Of a stretch of 64,000 nt of DNA, positions 57,282 to 64,000 are shown one piece after another (positions within the stretch are counted from its first letter, which is position 1; the number at the start of each line of letters is the position of its first letter). Location: NCBI RefSeq assembly GCF_019468565.1, contig NZ_CP080521.1, positions 6,634,001 to 6,698,000 on the forward strand, read 5' to 3'. The translations under genes and the position numbers were made by a program. This DNA comes from Pseudonocardia sp. DSM 110487 (GTDB taxonomy: Bacteria > Actinomycetota > Actinomycetes > Mycobacteriales > Pseudonocardiaceae). A model generated the notes under the pieces. The model was not told the origin of the DNA and did not search any database. It was given only the letters and a program-made list of their open reading frames with translations.

Positions 57282-60125
57282 TCAGCGCGCGCTCACGCCA
57301 CGACGTGCCGGGAGGGCCGCGGCGAGCAGCTGGGCGAGGTGCATCGAGGGCCGGGACCGCAGGTCGTCGATCTGCGTACGGCACGAGAAGCCGTCGGCGA
57401 GGACGACGGCGTCGGTGTCGGCGTCGAGGGCGGGGAGCAGGTTCAGCCCGGCCACGGCCACCGACACCTCGTAGTGGCCGCGCTCGACGCCGAAGTTCCC
57501 GGCGAGGCCGCAGCACCCCGCCACCGCGTGCACGGCGGCTCCCGCGCGGACGAGCAGGTCCCGGTCGGCCGTCCAGCCCATAACGGCGTGCTGGTGGCAG
57601 TGCGGCTGGGCCACCACCGTCGTGCCGGTGAGATCGGGCGGCGTCCAGCCGGGCTGGTCGGCGAGCAGCTCGGCGAGCGTCCAGGTGTTGGCGGCGACGG
57701 CGCGGGCGTCCGCGCTGTCGAGCAGGTCCACCGCGTCCTGGCGGAGCACCGCCGTGCACGACGGTTCCAGCCCGACGATCGGGGTGCCGGCGGCGACGTG
57801 TCGCGCCAGCTCCTCGACCGTCCGGCCGAGGATCCGCCGCGCCGCGTCGAGCTGGCCGGTGGTGATCCAGGTCAAGCCGCAGCAGACCGTGTGTTCGACG
57901 TACCGCGGGGAGAACCCGGCGTCGACCAGGACCGCCGCGGCCGCCTCGGCGACCGCGGGGCTGAAGTTGTCCGAGAAGCTGTCGACGAACAGCAGGACCG
58001 GGCGCCCCCCGACGGCCTCGCGCCTGCGGGACGGGTGCCGCCGGAACGGGGTCCGCGCGAACCGGGGGATGGACCTGCGCTCGTCGACGCCTGCGAGCCA
58101 CAGCGCGGCCCGCCGGAGGCCTGGCACCGCGAGCAGGCCGTTGGCCAGCGGTGCCGCACGCCCGACCATGCGCGCCCAGCGCGGCAGCCTGCCGAGCGAG
58201 TAGTGGCTCCGGGGCCGCAGCCGCCCCCGATAGGCCCTGTGAAGCACCTCGGACTTGTAGGTGGGCATGTCGATGCCGGTCGGGCAGTCGGAGGTGCAGC
58301 CCTTGCAGGACAGGCAGAGGTCGAGCGCTTCGTGCACCTCCGGCGCCCGCCAGTCCGGCCGGTCACCGCGGATGAGCTCCTGCAGGACCCGGGCCCGGCC
58401 ACGGGTCGTGTCCTTCTCGTCGCGGGTGGCCAGGTAGGACGGGCACATCACCCCGCCGGTCCCGGAGTTGTCGGCACGACACTTGCCAACGCCGGTGCAG
58501 CGGTGCACGGCACGGGCCAGATCGCCGTCGTCGTGGATCAGCGGGAAACCGGTCGACCGCACCGCGAACGCCCCGTCCACGCGCACCGCTGCCGTCGCCG
58601 GATCCGGATCGACCAGCACACCGGGGTTGAGCAGCCCGTCCGGGTCGAAGGCGTGCTTCACCGCGGCGAAGAGCCGGATCGCCCGCTCCGAGTACATCAG
58701 CGGGAGCAGCTCGCTGCGGGCGCGCCCGTCGCCGTGCTCACCCGACAGCGTGCCCCCGCACCGCGCGACCAGCGTCGCGGCGTCCTTGAGGAACGCGCCG
58801 AACGCCGCCGACCCGCCCCGCTCCCCGAACGGGAAGTCGAGGCGGACGTGGATGCAGCCCTCGCCGAAGTGCCCGTACGGCGCGCAGGACAGACCGTGCT
58901 CGTCGACGAGCTCGTCGAAGCCGGTCAGGTACTCCCCGAGTGCCGCTGGCGGGACGGCCGCGTCCTCCCAGCCGGGCCAGGCCGGGCGTCCGGACGGTGC
59001 GGTGCCCGCCAGGCCTGCTCCGTCCTCGCGGATCCGCCACAGCCGCCCGGCGGGCTCCGGATCGTCGACCACGACCGCGTCGACCGCGCCGATGTCCCGG
59101 ATCAGGGCGTCGGCGCGGTCGAGCACCGAGCTCCGGTCATCGCCCGCGAGCTCGACGAACAACCATGCGCGGCCCGCCGGCAGATCGGGTATGCGGGACG
59201 GCCCGCGACGGGCCCGGATGACGTCGACCAGCCGCGAGTCGAGGCCCTCGCAGGCCGTCGGCCCGTGCGCGACGACGGCAGGAGCGGCCGTCCCCGCGGC
59301 GACGATGTCGTCGAACCCGAGGACGACCAGCGTCCGGTACGCCGGATCGCCCACCAGTCGCACGGTCGCCTCGGTGACCACCGCGAGGGTTCCCTCGGAG
59401 CCGACCAGCGCCGCCGTCAGGTCGAACCGCTCCGGGAGCAGGTGCTGGACCGCGTAGCCGGAGACCTGACGGCCGAACCGGTCGAACTCGGTCCGGGCGA
59501 TGGCGAGGTTGCCCGCCATCGTCGCGTGGAGCCGGTCCGTCAGGCCGTCCGCGCCGTGCGCGATCGGCCGGCCTGCGCCGTCCCGACCGGTGCGCAGGGC
59601 GTCCCCGCCCCCGGTCACGGCGCGCAGCCCCACCACGTTGTCCGAGGTCCGCCCGTAGCCGAGGCTGCGTGCCCCGCAGGCGTTGTTCCCGATCATCCCC
59701 CCGATGGTGCAGCGGGTGTGGGTGGACGGATCGGGTCCGAACCGCAGCCCGTGCGGGGCGGCGGCGCGTTGCAGTTCCGCCTGGACGACGCCCGGCTGCA
59801 CGACCGCCGTGCCCGCTTCCGGGTCGACGTCGAGCACGCGGTTCATGTACCGGCTGAAGTCCAGGATCACGCCCGGCCCTACGGCGTTCCCGGCGACCGA
59901 CGTTCCCGCGCCACGGGCGGTCACCGGGACTCCCGCGCCTCGGCACAGGTCGAGTACGGCCTCGACCTCGTCCGCGTGGCGGGGCAGGACCACGGCACGC
60001 GGCGGGATCCGGTAGAGGGAGGCGTCCGAGGAGTACCGGGCGCGCGTGCCCTCGTCGTCGGCGACCTCCACCCCGGCCCTGCGCAGCAGTGAAGCGATCT
60101 CGGGGGTGCCGGTGTGGATGGACAA
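57282..60125 (-). CDS. FAD-linked, Fe-S dehydrogenase (D-lactate / 2-hydroxyacid dehydrogenase type)
   Basis: 947 residues. A TTG at 60125 is the start, supported by GGAGATCGCC just before it; no ATG or GTG fits. The N-terminal FAD-binding (PCMH/VAO) domain has VTARGAGTSVAGNAVGPGVI and GFDDIVAAG; its C-terminal part has HFGEGCIHVRLDFPFG and GTLSGEHGDGRARSELL. A ferredoxin-like region from about residue 540 has CTGVGKCRADN, CPSYLATRDEKD, and CLSCKGCTSDCP, two cysteine clusters for [4Fe-4S]. A C-terminal CCG (heterodisulfide-reductase-like) domain carries the CCGL motifs near 735 and 895. It oxidises D-lactate or a similar 2-hydroxyacid. The gene stands alone between a PucR-like regulator and the island. 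Confidence 0.9.
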   Translation of the reverse strand: MSIHTGTPEIASLLRRAGVEVADDEGTRARYSSDASLYRIPPRAVVLPRHADEVEAVLDLCRGAGVPVTARGAGTSVAGNAVGPGVILDFSRYMNRVLDVDPEAGTAVVQPGVVQAELQRAAAPHGLRFGPDPSTHTRCTIGGMIGNNACGARSLGYGRTSDNVVGLRAVTGGGDALRTGRDGAGRPIAHGADGLTDRLHATMAGNLAIARTEFDRFGRQVSGYAVQHLLPERFDLTAALVGSEGTLAVVTEATVRLVGDPAYRTLVVLGFDDIVAAGTAAPAVVAHGPTACEGLDSRLVDVIRARRGPSRIPDLPAGRAWLFVELAGDDRSSVLDRADALIRDIGAVDAVVVDDPEPAGRLWRIREDGAGLAGTAPSGRPAWPGWEDAAVPPAALGEYLTGFDELVDEHGLSCAPYGHFGEGCIHVRLDFPFGERGGSAAFGAFLKDAATLVARCGGTLSGEHGDGRARSELLPLMYSERAIRLFAAVKHAFDPDGLLNPGVLVDPDPATAAVRVDGAFAVRSTGFPLIHDDGDLARAVHRCTGVGKCRADNSGTGGVMCPSYLATRDEKDTTRGRARVLQELIRGDRPDWRAPEVHEALDLCLSCKGCTSDCPTGIDMPTYKSEVLHRAYRGRLRPRSHYSLGRLPRWARMVGRAAPLANGLLAVPGLRRAALWLAGVDERRSIPRFARTPFRRHPSRRREAVGGRPVLLFVDSFSDNFSPAVAEAAAAVLVDAGFSPRYVEHTVCCGLTWITTGQLDAARRILGRTVEELARHVAAGTPIVGLEPSCTAVLRQDAVDLLDSADARAVAANTWTLAELLADQPGWTPPDLTGTTVVAQPHCHQHAVMGWTADRDLLVRAGAAVHAVAGCCGLAGNFGVERGHYEVSVAVAGLNLLPALDADTDAVVLADGFSCRTQIDDLRSRPSMHLAQLLAAALPARRGVSAR

Positions 60126-60591
60126 GGCGATCTCCAGCGCTCGAGCCGTTCTGTGGTCTGCGCAGCGTCAAGGCGCGCTGCGCAGGTGACGGCCGGCGCG
60201 CAGGAGCCACCATTGGTGGGCGCGGCAGGGAGCAAACCTGCGACCGCTCGGGTGCAAAGGGCGCTGACAACGCCCCACAACCTCTACCAGCAACGACCGT
60301 TCCCGCACTGGTACCACGATCCCCGTCAGCCACCCTACTCAACAGGGTTTCGTGTCACGAAGTGCGTCACAGCAACGAGGCGGACGTGCGGTCGGAGGCT
60401 CAGGCAGCGCCGGAGGTATGAGCGTCTCGGGTTCATCGCTGCTGAACCTGCGGATGTGAACCGGAAGGTAGCCCTCGGCAGATCCACCCCTCGCGATCTG
60501 GTGTCTGACGCCGGCGATGGCCGTCCCCCGGGCTCGGTCGGGGGTCGTGACGGCGCCCGGCGGCCGCTCCCTTGCGGAGGTTCGCGAGTGA
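60126..60591. other. 466-base intergenic region at the start of the island
   Basis: No gene can be supported. It holds the first tRNA-Val-like 3' fragment (60214-60258) and, behind the phosphotransferase gene, a weak CCCCC/GGGGG hairpin (60525-60544) that might terminate it. GCGGAGGTTCGCG near 60574 resembles a piece of the cobH riboswitch, but the riboswitch core is absent. Confidence 0.6.
60214..60258 (-). repeat. tRNA-Val 3' end fragment, copy 1 (diverged; attachment-site scar)
   Basis: On the minus strand this reads TTTGCACCCGAGCGGTCGC, then AGGTTTGCTCCCTGCCGCGC and CCACCA. Compared with copy 2 (62572-62617) the anticodon region reads TGC instead of TAC and the T-loop is changed (TTTGCTC for TTCGATC), so it is no longer a functional tRNA. 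The 5' half is absent. Same orientation as copy 2, 2.36 kb apart. Confidence 0.7.
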
Positions 60592-61590
60592 TCACCAGCG
60601 CAGCACGAGGTATGACCGGCGGTAGCGGCCGAGCAGTTGTAGCGGTGATCCCTCCTCGGGCTGGAGGAGGCCGCGGTGCTCGAGGTCGACCGTGCATCGC
60701 GCGTTGTAGGACAGCACCCAGGCGGCGGCTGCGACGGCTGCCGCCTGTTCGGCGCGGGTGAAGGGTGTGGGTCGCGAGCTGTCGTAGTCGGCGAGGTATG
60801 CGCCCACCTCGTCCGGAGTCGGCGCCGCGGCGCCACTGGCGCCGCCCTCCGGAAACGCGCCGGCTGACAAGCCTGCGATGACGGGCTCGGGGCGTGCGAC
60901 GAGGCTGTCCCAATCAAACGATGCCACCACCTCGTCACCGGCGAAGCGCACGTTCTGGCACGCCCAGTCCGAGTGTCCGATGACCGTAGGCTCGGGTGGC
61001 TGTGCCGCCAGCACGTCAGCGGCCTCTCGCGCGAGTTGATCAAGCCAGCGGTGCTCGTCCGGGATGGTCGAGACGTCGAAGATCGGATCATGCGGCTCGG
61101 GCCACGGACCGTCCTGGTAGCGAGCCCATGCTGGTGCGTCGGTGACCAGCGAGCCGGCCGTGACTCCGCGAAGCGTGTCGACCTGCGCAGCGAGCGAGGC
61201 CGCGAGGGAACGCCGGACGGGCGGGTCGTGACCGTTGCCCGGGTGACCGCGATCGAGGAGTGACTCGATGGTGGCGATCCGTCCCTCGGTTGGGGCTGGG
61301 CCGTCGAGGGGCACCGGACATGGGAATCCGGCCTCAGCGAGGAGCCGTTGGCAGCGGGACGCTGCCGCCAGGCGATCGGTGTTCACGGGGCTGCGATGGA
61401 TCTTGAGCACGACCGTCGAGCCATCCTGGAGGCGAAGCCCGTAAACCGGGGCAACCCTGCCCGACGTGAAGATGACGTCGTTCACGTCCATGTGCAGACG
61501 GGATCGCAGGTGCCGTTCGAGCCAGGCGCGAATCTCGTCCGCGCTGACGTCGCCGAACACGGCGCGCTCAAGGCCCGTCGCCTGCGGCAT
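60592..61590 (-). CDS. APH-family phosphotransferase (aminoglycoside phosphotransferase-like)
   Basis: 332 residues from ATG with GAGGAGGTAGCC upstream. The kinase-like fold is seen: VVLKIHRSP carries the ATP-binding Lys near residue 63, the catalytic loop is VIGHSDWACQNVRF (206-213, Asp208, Asn213) and FDWDSL (226-228) is the metal-binding motif. Many proteins of this Pfam family are not resistance enzymes, so the substrate is unknown. It lies within the segment flanked by the two tRNA-Val fragments. A hairpin (61614-61635) precedes it. Confidence 0.87.
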   Translation of the reverse strand: MPQATGLERAVFGDVSADEIRAWLERHLRSRLHMDVNDVIFTSGRVAPVYGLRLQDGSTVVLKIHRSPVNTDRLAAASRCQRLLAEAGFPCPVPLDGPAPTEGRIATIESLLDRGHPGNGHDPPVRRSLAASLAAQVDTLRGVTAGSLVTDAPAWARYQDGPWPEPHDPIFDVSTIPDEHRWLDQLAREAADVLAAQPPEPTVIGHSDWACQNVRFAGDEVVASFDWDSLVARPEPVIAGLSAGAFPEGGASGAAAPTPDEVGAYLADYDSSRPTPFTRAEQAAAVAAAAWVLSYNARCTVDLEHRGLLQPEEGSPLQLLGRYRRSYLVLRW

Positions 61591-61613
61591 GGCTACCTCC
61601 TCATCCGAATTCG

Positions 61614-61635
61614 GGGGGCTCGGGGCGCAGCCCCC
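61614..61635. terminator. GC-rich hairpin
   Basis: GGGGGCT (61614-61620) pairs with AGCCCCC (61629-61635) over an 8-base loop between the end of the PIN-domain gene and the start of the phosphotransferase gene. It may end the PIN transcript. Confidence 0.5.
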
Positions 61636-61770
61636 TACAGCGTGGGGCAGCGGATGCCGGCTTCTCTGCACCAACCGCCTCTCTCGTCGGCGCCCAGGAG
61701 GGGCGACCATCTCAGTCGGCAACATCTCCAGCGAGGGCTGGGTGTCCCAGGCAGCTGGGACGGGCGCCGT

Positions 61771-62153
61771 TCAGTCATCTGTCGCGAGCGCGACCAGCTC
61801 CGCGAGGCTGCCATCGCGGTGTCGACCGTCACGAGCGCGTCGGCCTGGAGCTTCGTAAGGGCGATGTACTCAGCGTCGTAGGTGGTCTCCCACCCGTGCT
61901 CCCGTGCGATCTTCCAGGCGGTGCGCCGCGAAACCCGGTCACCGAGCAGGCGAATCTTCAGCTCGGTGAGGCGCTCGTAGCGGCGCAGCGCCTCCCGTTC
62001 GGTGAGCTCACCTCGGCGCACGGCCTCGAGCAGCAGGCACAGCGACTGGGAGCGGAGCAGGTTCGGTCCGACGAGCCGGTGCGCGGGATTGATGGCGACA
62101 TCGTCCGCGACGATGTGCAGGAGCGTGGGGGCATCGATCACGTAGCGGCTCAT
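61771..62153 (-). pseudogene. PIN-domain toxin (VapC-like) with 3' frameshift
   Basis: Reading from ATG at 62153: SRYVIDAPTLLHIVADD with the first acidic Asp, LLRSQSLCLLLEAVRRGEL, TTYDAEYIALTKLQADALVT with the later acidic residues, then VDTAMAA. This is the PIN RNase set. A one-base loss near 61809 then shifts the frame, because the natural end ELVALATDD followed by TGA at 61771-61773 lies in the next frame; the shifted frame runs on to 61635. Only about the last 12 residues are changed, so activity may remain. No clear antitoxin is seen; a short frame ends at 62150 by ATGA overlap but matches no VapB type I know. Confidence 0.7.
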
Positions 62154-62338
62154 AGCGGCGACCCTAGGACGGTCTCGTCTGCCGACGGGCGTTCACGGCG
62201 CTCGGCAAGGCCGGATATCGCGATCGTGCTGCGCCGCGAGGGCGGGGTCGACGAAGGGCGGACTGAGGATCGCGCTGATGGAGTGTGACCACCTTGTCTG
62301 AACCAGCGATCGGTCCTCGTGGTCGTCATCAATGAGCC

Positions 62339-62452
62339 TTAGGTGAGTGCTGTTGCTGACCACGTGGTGAGAGAGCGGGTCAGCGGGCCTTTGCCGGCGT
62401 AGACACGGACCCGCAGTGCACCACTCGGCAGCTCGTCGATCGTCCTCGCTGC
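62339..62452 (-). pseudogene. Tyrosine-recombinase (phage integrase) N-terminal scrap
   Basis: The minus strand reads AARTIDELPSGALRVRVYAG followed by KGPLTR before the frame is lost and a TAA closes it at 62339. The IDELPSGALRVRVYAG string resembles the N-terminal arm-binding domain of actinobacterial tyrosine integrases as I know them. Nothing of the catalytic domain is present. It sits about 120 bases from the 3' end of the second tRNA fragment, where integrase genes of tRNA-targeting elements normally lie. Confidence 0.45.
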
Positions 62453-62571
62453 CCCTGCCGACCAGGCCGGGACCGCGTCATGAAGCGCGCGTAGCCGAGG
62501 GTTCGCGTCACAGCTCGTGTCATGCGACCGGGCTGCAAGGCGGCGTTCCGGATAGAACCGCTGGTGGAGCC

Positions 62572-62617
62572 TGGTGGGCGCGGCAGGGATCGAACCTGCG
62601 ACCGCTCGGGTGTAAAG
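62572..62617 (-). repeat. tRNA-Val 3' end fragment, copy 2 (attachment site)
   Basis: The minus strand reads TTTACACCCGAGCGGTC, T-arm GCAGGTTCGATCCCTGC, then CGCGCCCACCA. The T-stem (GCAGG/CCTGC), the TTCGATC loop, the acceptor strand CGCGCCC, discriminator A and encoded CCA are perfect; TAC in the anticodon place indicates Val. The 5' half and a pairing anticodon stem are lacking, so this is an integration scar, not a full tRNA gene. Confidence 0.78.
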
Positions 62618-62896
62618 GGAGCGCGCTGCGCCGCACGGAGCCTCTACCTGCGACAACGCTTCGCTGCCAGGTCTCCGCAGTGGCTCACAGCCACCGCGTT
62701 CGACAGCAGTTCGCACCACGACTGGCTCCATGCGCGGACGCCGCGTCAGGGTCGGCTGAAGCCGATAGGCGCCGCTGGCCGTGCGGGAGCTGACTCGCCC
62801 GCTAACACCTGGTGGCTTCGATCCGACTAGATCCGCAGGAAAGCCAGCGCTCTCGGAGCGGTGACCACGGGCATCAATTGGAGCCAGATTACGATC

Positions 62897-63364
62897 ATGG
62901 CCAGTCGACGACCTAGGTGGGTCAAGATCGTTGAGCCACCGACCTTGTCTCGCCGCAAGCCAAGTGGCGAGATGGCGCATCTAACGGATCCCGACGCCGG
63001 TGGCCAAACGCTCTGCGGCAAGCCGCACAGCGTGCATGCCGCGACGTACTCAGCCCGACCCAAGGTGGCTCGCGGTACATGTCGGGCGTGCCTGCGTACA
63101 TCCCGGGGCCGCGCCGAAAGCGACGACGTTGCCCCGACCGATCCGAAGCGTGAAGGAGCGAAGACGTCGCGGTCGGGCAGATCGGCGAGCCGAAGGCAGG
63201 CGTCGACCAACTCGCTGCTCGCAAACGACATGTCGGTCCAGCGGAGTCGAAACAGAAGGGGCGCTGCAGCCGCAATGGCCGACGAGCTGACCGGCGAACC
63301 GCAGTCGACGTCTGTAAGAGCCTACGGCGGCGGCTTGCCCTCCCTGGGCAAGAGGGCACGGTAG
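62897..63364 (+). CDS. Putative zinc-binding protein of unknown function
   Basis: 155 residues. No family recognised. MAHLTDPDAGGQTLCGKPHS then VARGTCRACLRTSRG gives H...C-G-K...C-x2-C, a possible zinc site. The C-terminal half is basic and low in complexity (RSGRSASRRQAS). An antisense frame of 134 residues covers the same bases, so the strand is not beyond doubt; the Cys pattern favours plus. It ends in TAG at 63362, and the same frame stays open afterwards into the next protein. Base composition begins to fall to the AT side here. Confidence 0.45.
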   Translation: MASRRPRWVKIVEPPTLSRRKPSGEMAHLTDPDAGGQTLCGKPHSVHAATYSARPKVARGTCRACLRTSRGRAESDDVAPTDPKREGAKTSRSGRSASRRQASTNSLLANDMSVQRSRNRRGAAAAMADELTGEPQSTSVRAYGGGLPSLGKRAR

Positions 63365-63376
63365 ACGGTCAAGCTA

Positions 63377-64000
63377 TTGGGCCCCACGGAGAGATTCCGT
63401 CGTCCCCAAGGTTTCGCAACTAAACCGACGGCCGAATTCCGCGAGAATGGCCCGAACCGCGAACCCACCGAGAGTAGGAAGACGTGCGTCACTTGCAACA
63501 TGCTTAAGAGTCCGAGCGAGTTCGGAAAGAGCAGGCGAACGAAGGATGGCAAACTTACAAGCTGCAAGGCCTGCACCAATAGGCGCAACTCCGAGTCCAA
63601 GAAGCGGAACGGGCGCAGAGGTGAGTCGCGACTGGAGAGCAACACGGCAATCAAACTCTCCCGCGAACTACAACGCATGCAGATGGCGAACTGGCGGGCA
63701 AGAAGAGACAATCGACCGGCACCGTATAGCCAGCACGAGTATTCGCAAGTAGCTGAACTGTTAAGGGCAGAGAAACAGCCCAATTCATGTATTCACTGCG
63801 GCGAACCTGCACCACGGGCCGGCACAAGTGGCCGATACCCCAAGTATTGCAGCACGGCGTGCGCGAACAAGACACGGTGGGTCAAGGAACTTGAGTCGCG
63901 GCCAGATATGTTCTGCCTCCAATGCGGAACACGTCTTCGGGGAATGCGCTCCGATGCAAAGTGGTGCAGTGCTGCGTGTCAGAGCTACGCTGGCCGGCGC
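63377..64000 (+). CDS. Multi-zinc-knuckle protein, phage-like (3' end outside window)
   Basis: 208 codons are visible from a possible TTG at 63377; the true start is unclear and no ribosome site is seen. Module 1: KTCVTCNMLKSPSEFGKSRR then DGKLTSCKACTNRR, the C-x2-C...C-x2-C finger common in phage endonuclease-associated proteins. A basic helical stretch with Gln follows (RELQRMQMANWRARR). Module 2: NSCIHCGEPAPRAGTSGRYP with YCSTACANK. Module 3: MFCLQCGTRLRGMRSDAKWC with SAACQSYAGRR to the edge. Codons use many A/T third bases, unlike the rest of the window, a sign of recent transfer. A nucleic-acid-binding or nuclease function is possible but not shown. Confidence 0.72.
   Translation, partial: MGPTERFRRPQGFATKPTAEFRENGPNREPTESRKTCVTCNMLKSPSEFGKSRRTKDGKLTSCKACTNRRNSESKKRNGRRGESRLESNTAIKLSRELQRMQMANWRARRDNRPAPYSQHEYSQVAELLRAEKQPNSCIHCGEPAPRAGTSGRYPKYCSTACANKTRWVKELESRPDMFCLQCGTRLRGMRSDAKWCSAACQSYAGRR

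Noticed and set aside
60560..60600. Possible second cobalamin riboswitch, because GCGGAGGTTCGCG resembles part of the cobH riboswitch.
   Set aside because: The conserved core and GCCACTG box are missing, and the bases upstream on that strand are the 3' end of the phosphotransferase gene.
62150..62332. Short frame overlapping the PIN gene start as ATGA, a possible antitoxin.
   Set aside because: Position is right, but the protein is Arg/Ser/Pro-rich and matches no antitoxin family I can name.
62522..62980. Reading frames on both strands across the tRNA-Val fragment (for example one containing SLYTRAVAGSIPAAPT).
   Set aside because: These are the well-known false proteins that arise from translating tRNA 3' ends; they have no domain and cross the tRNA scar.
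62827..63231. 134-residue minus-strand frame (starting SFASSELVDACLRLADLPDR).
   Set aside because: It looks protein-like at first but has no recognisable motif, while the plus strand has a Cys pattern typical of small zinc proteins; only one can be real.
1..64000. CRISPR arrays, rRNA genes and complete tRNA genes.
   Set aside because: No regularly spaced direct repeats of CRISPR type and no rRNA sequence were seen; the only tRNA-like sequences are two 3' fragments.

Overview
This is a very GC-rich actinobacterial chromosome segment. Frequent GTG starts, an SsgA-family sporulation/cell-division protein, a DUF397 protein, a Methyltransf_19 (DUF574) methyltransferase, DUF5709 and DUF6158 proteins, and a promoter/start architecture typical of leaderless actinobacterial genes all point to a mycelial or Pseudonocardiaceae-like actinomycete. 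The genus cannot be fixed from the sequence alone.

Bases 1-26400 are dominated by cobalamin (vitamin B12) biosynthesis, nearly all on the minus strand. One block reads cobM, cobL, a cbiG-cobJ fusion, then a cobalamin riboswitch, then cobH, cbiX and a cobA/cysG-type gene that leaves the left edge. A second block holds cobQ, a ChlI/ChlD-type chelatase protein, cobO and cobB, with an aldo/keto reductase next to cobB. cobD lies alone near 25.7 kb. Between these blocks sit accessory genes: a TetR/FAD-monooxygenase pair, a patatin-like phospholipase, a broken PCMT-like methyltransferase of the type found with ATP-grasp peptide maturases, a small flavoprotein, MarR and GNAT genes, SURF1- and TenA-like genes, a DUF1800-DUF1501 pair and an OmpR-type two-component system.

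Bases 26500-35500 hold an acyl-CoA synthetase, a lipoprotein, an SsgA-like gene, a DUF5709 gene, a DesK/NarL-type two-component system, a methyltransferase, an AraC regulator, a DUF6158 gene and a YibE/F membrane protein. Bases 35600-42800 hold two uptake systems: a Ugp-like sugar-phosphate ABC transporter with a glycerophosphodiesterase (minus strand), and divergently a three-gene TRAP transporter. A PHO-box-like repeat lies between them.

Bases 42800-60100 hold a Ser/Thr kinase with a beta-propeller sensor, small regulators and enzymes, a truncated short-chain dehydrogenase, a two-gene half-ABC exporter/importer pair with an upstream operator-like repeat, an MFS transporter, an alpha/beta hydrolase, a PucR-like regulator and a large FAD/Fe-S dehydrogenase.

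From 60.1 kb to the right edge the sequence becomes a mobile-element scar. Two copies of a tRNA-Val 3' end in the same orientation bracket an APH-family phosphotransferase, a frameshifted PIN-domain toxin and a scrap of a tyrosine integrase. Beyond the second copy the base composition is visibly more AT-rich, and a gene for a protein with several zinc-binding knuckles runs off the window. Short palindromic elements recur between genes over the whole window.
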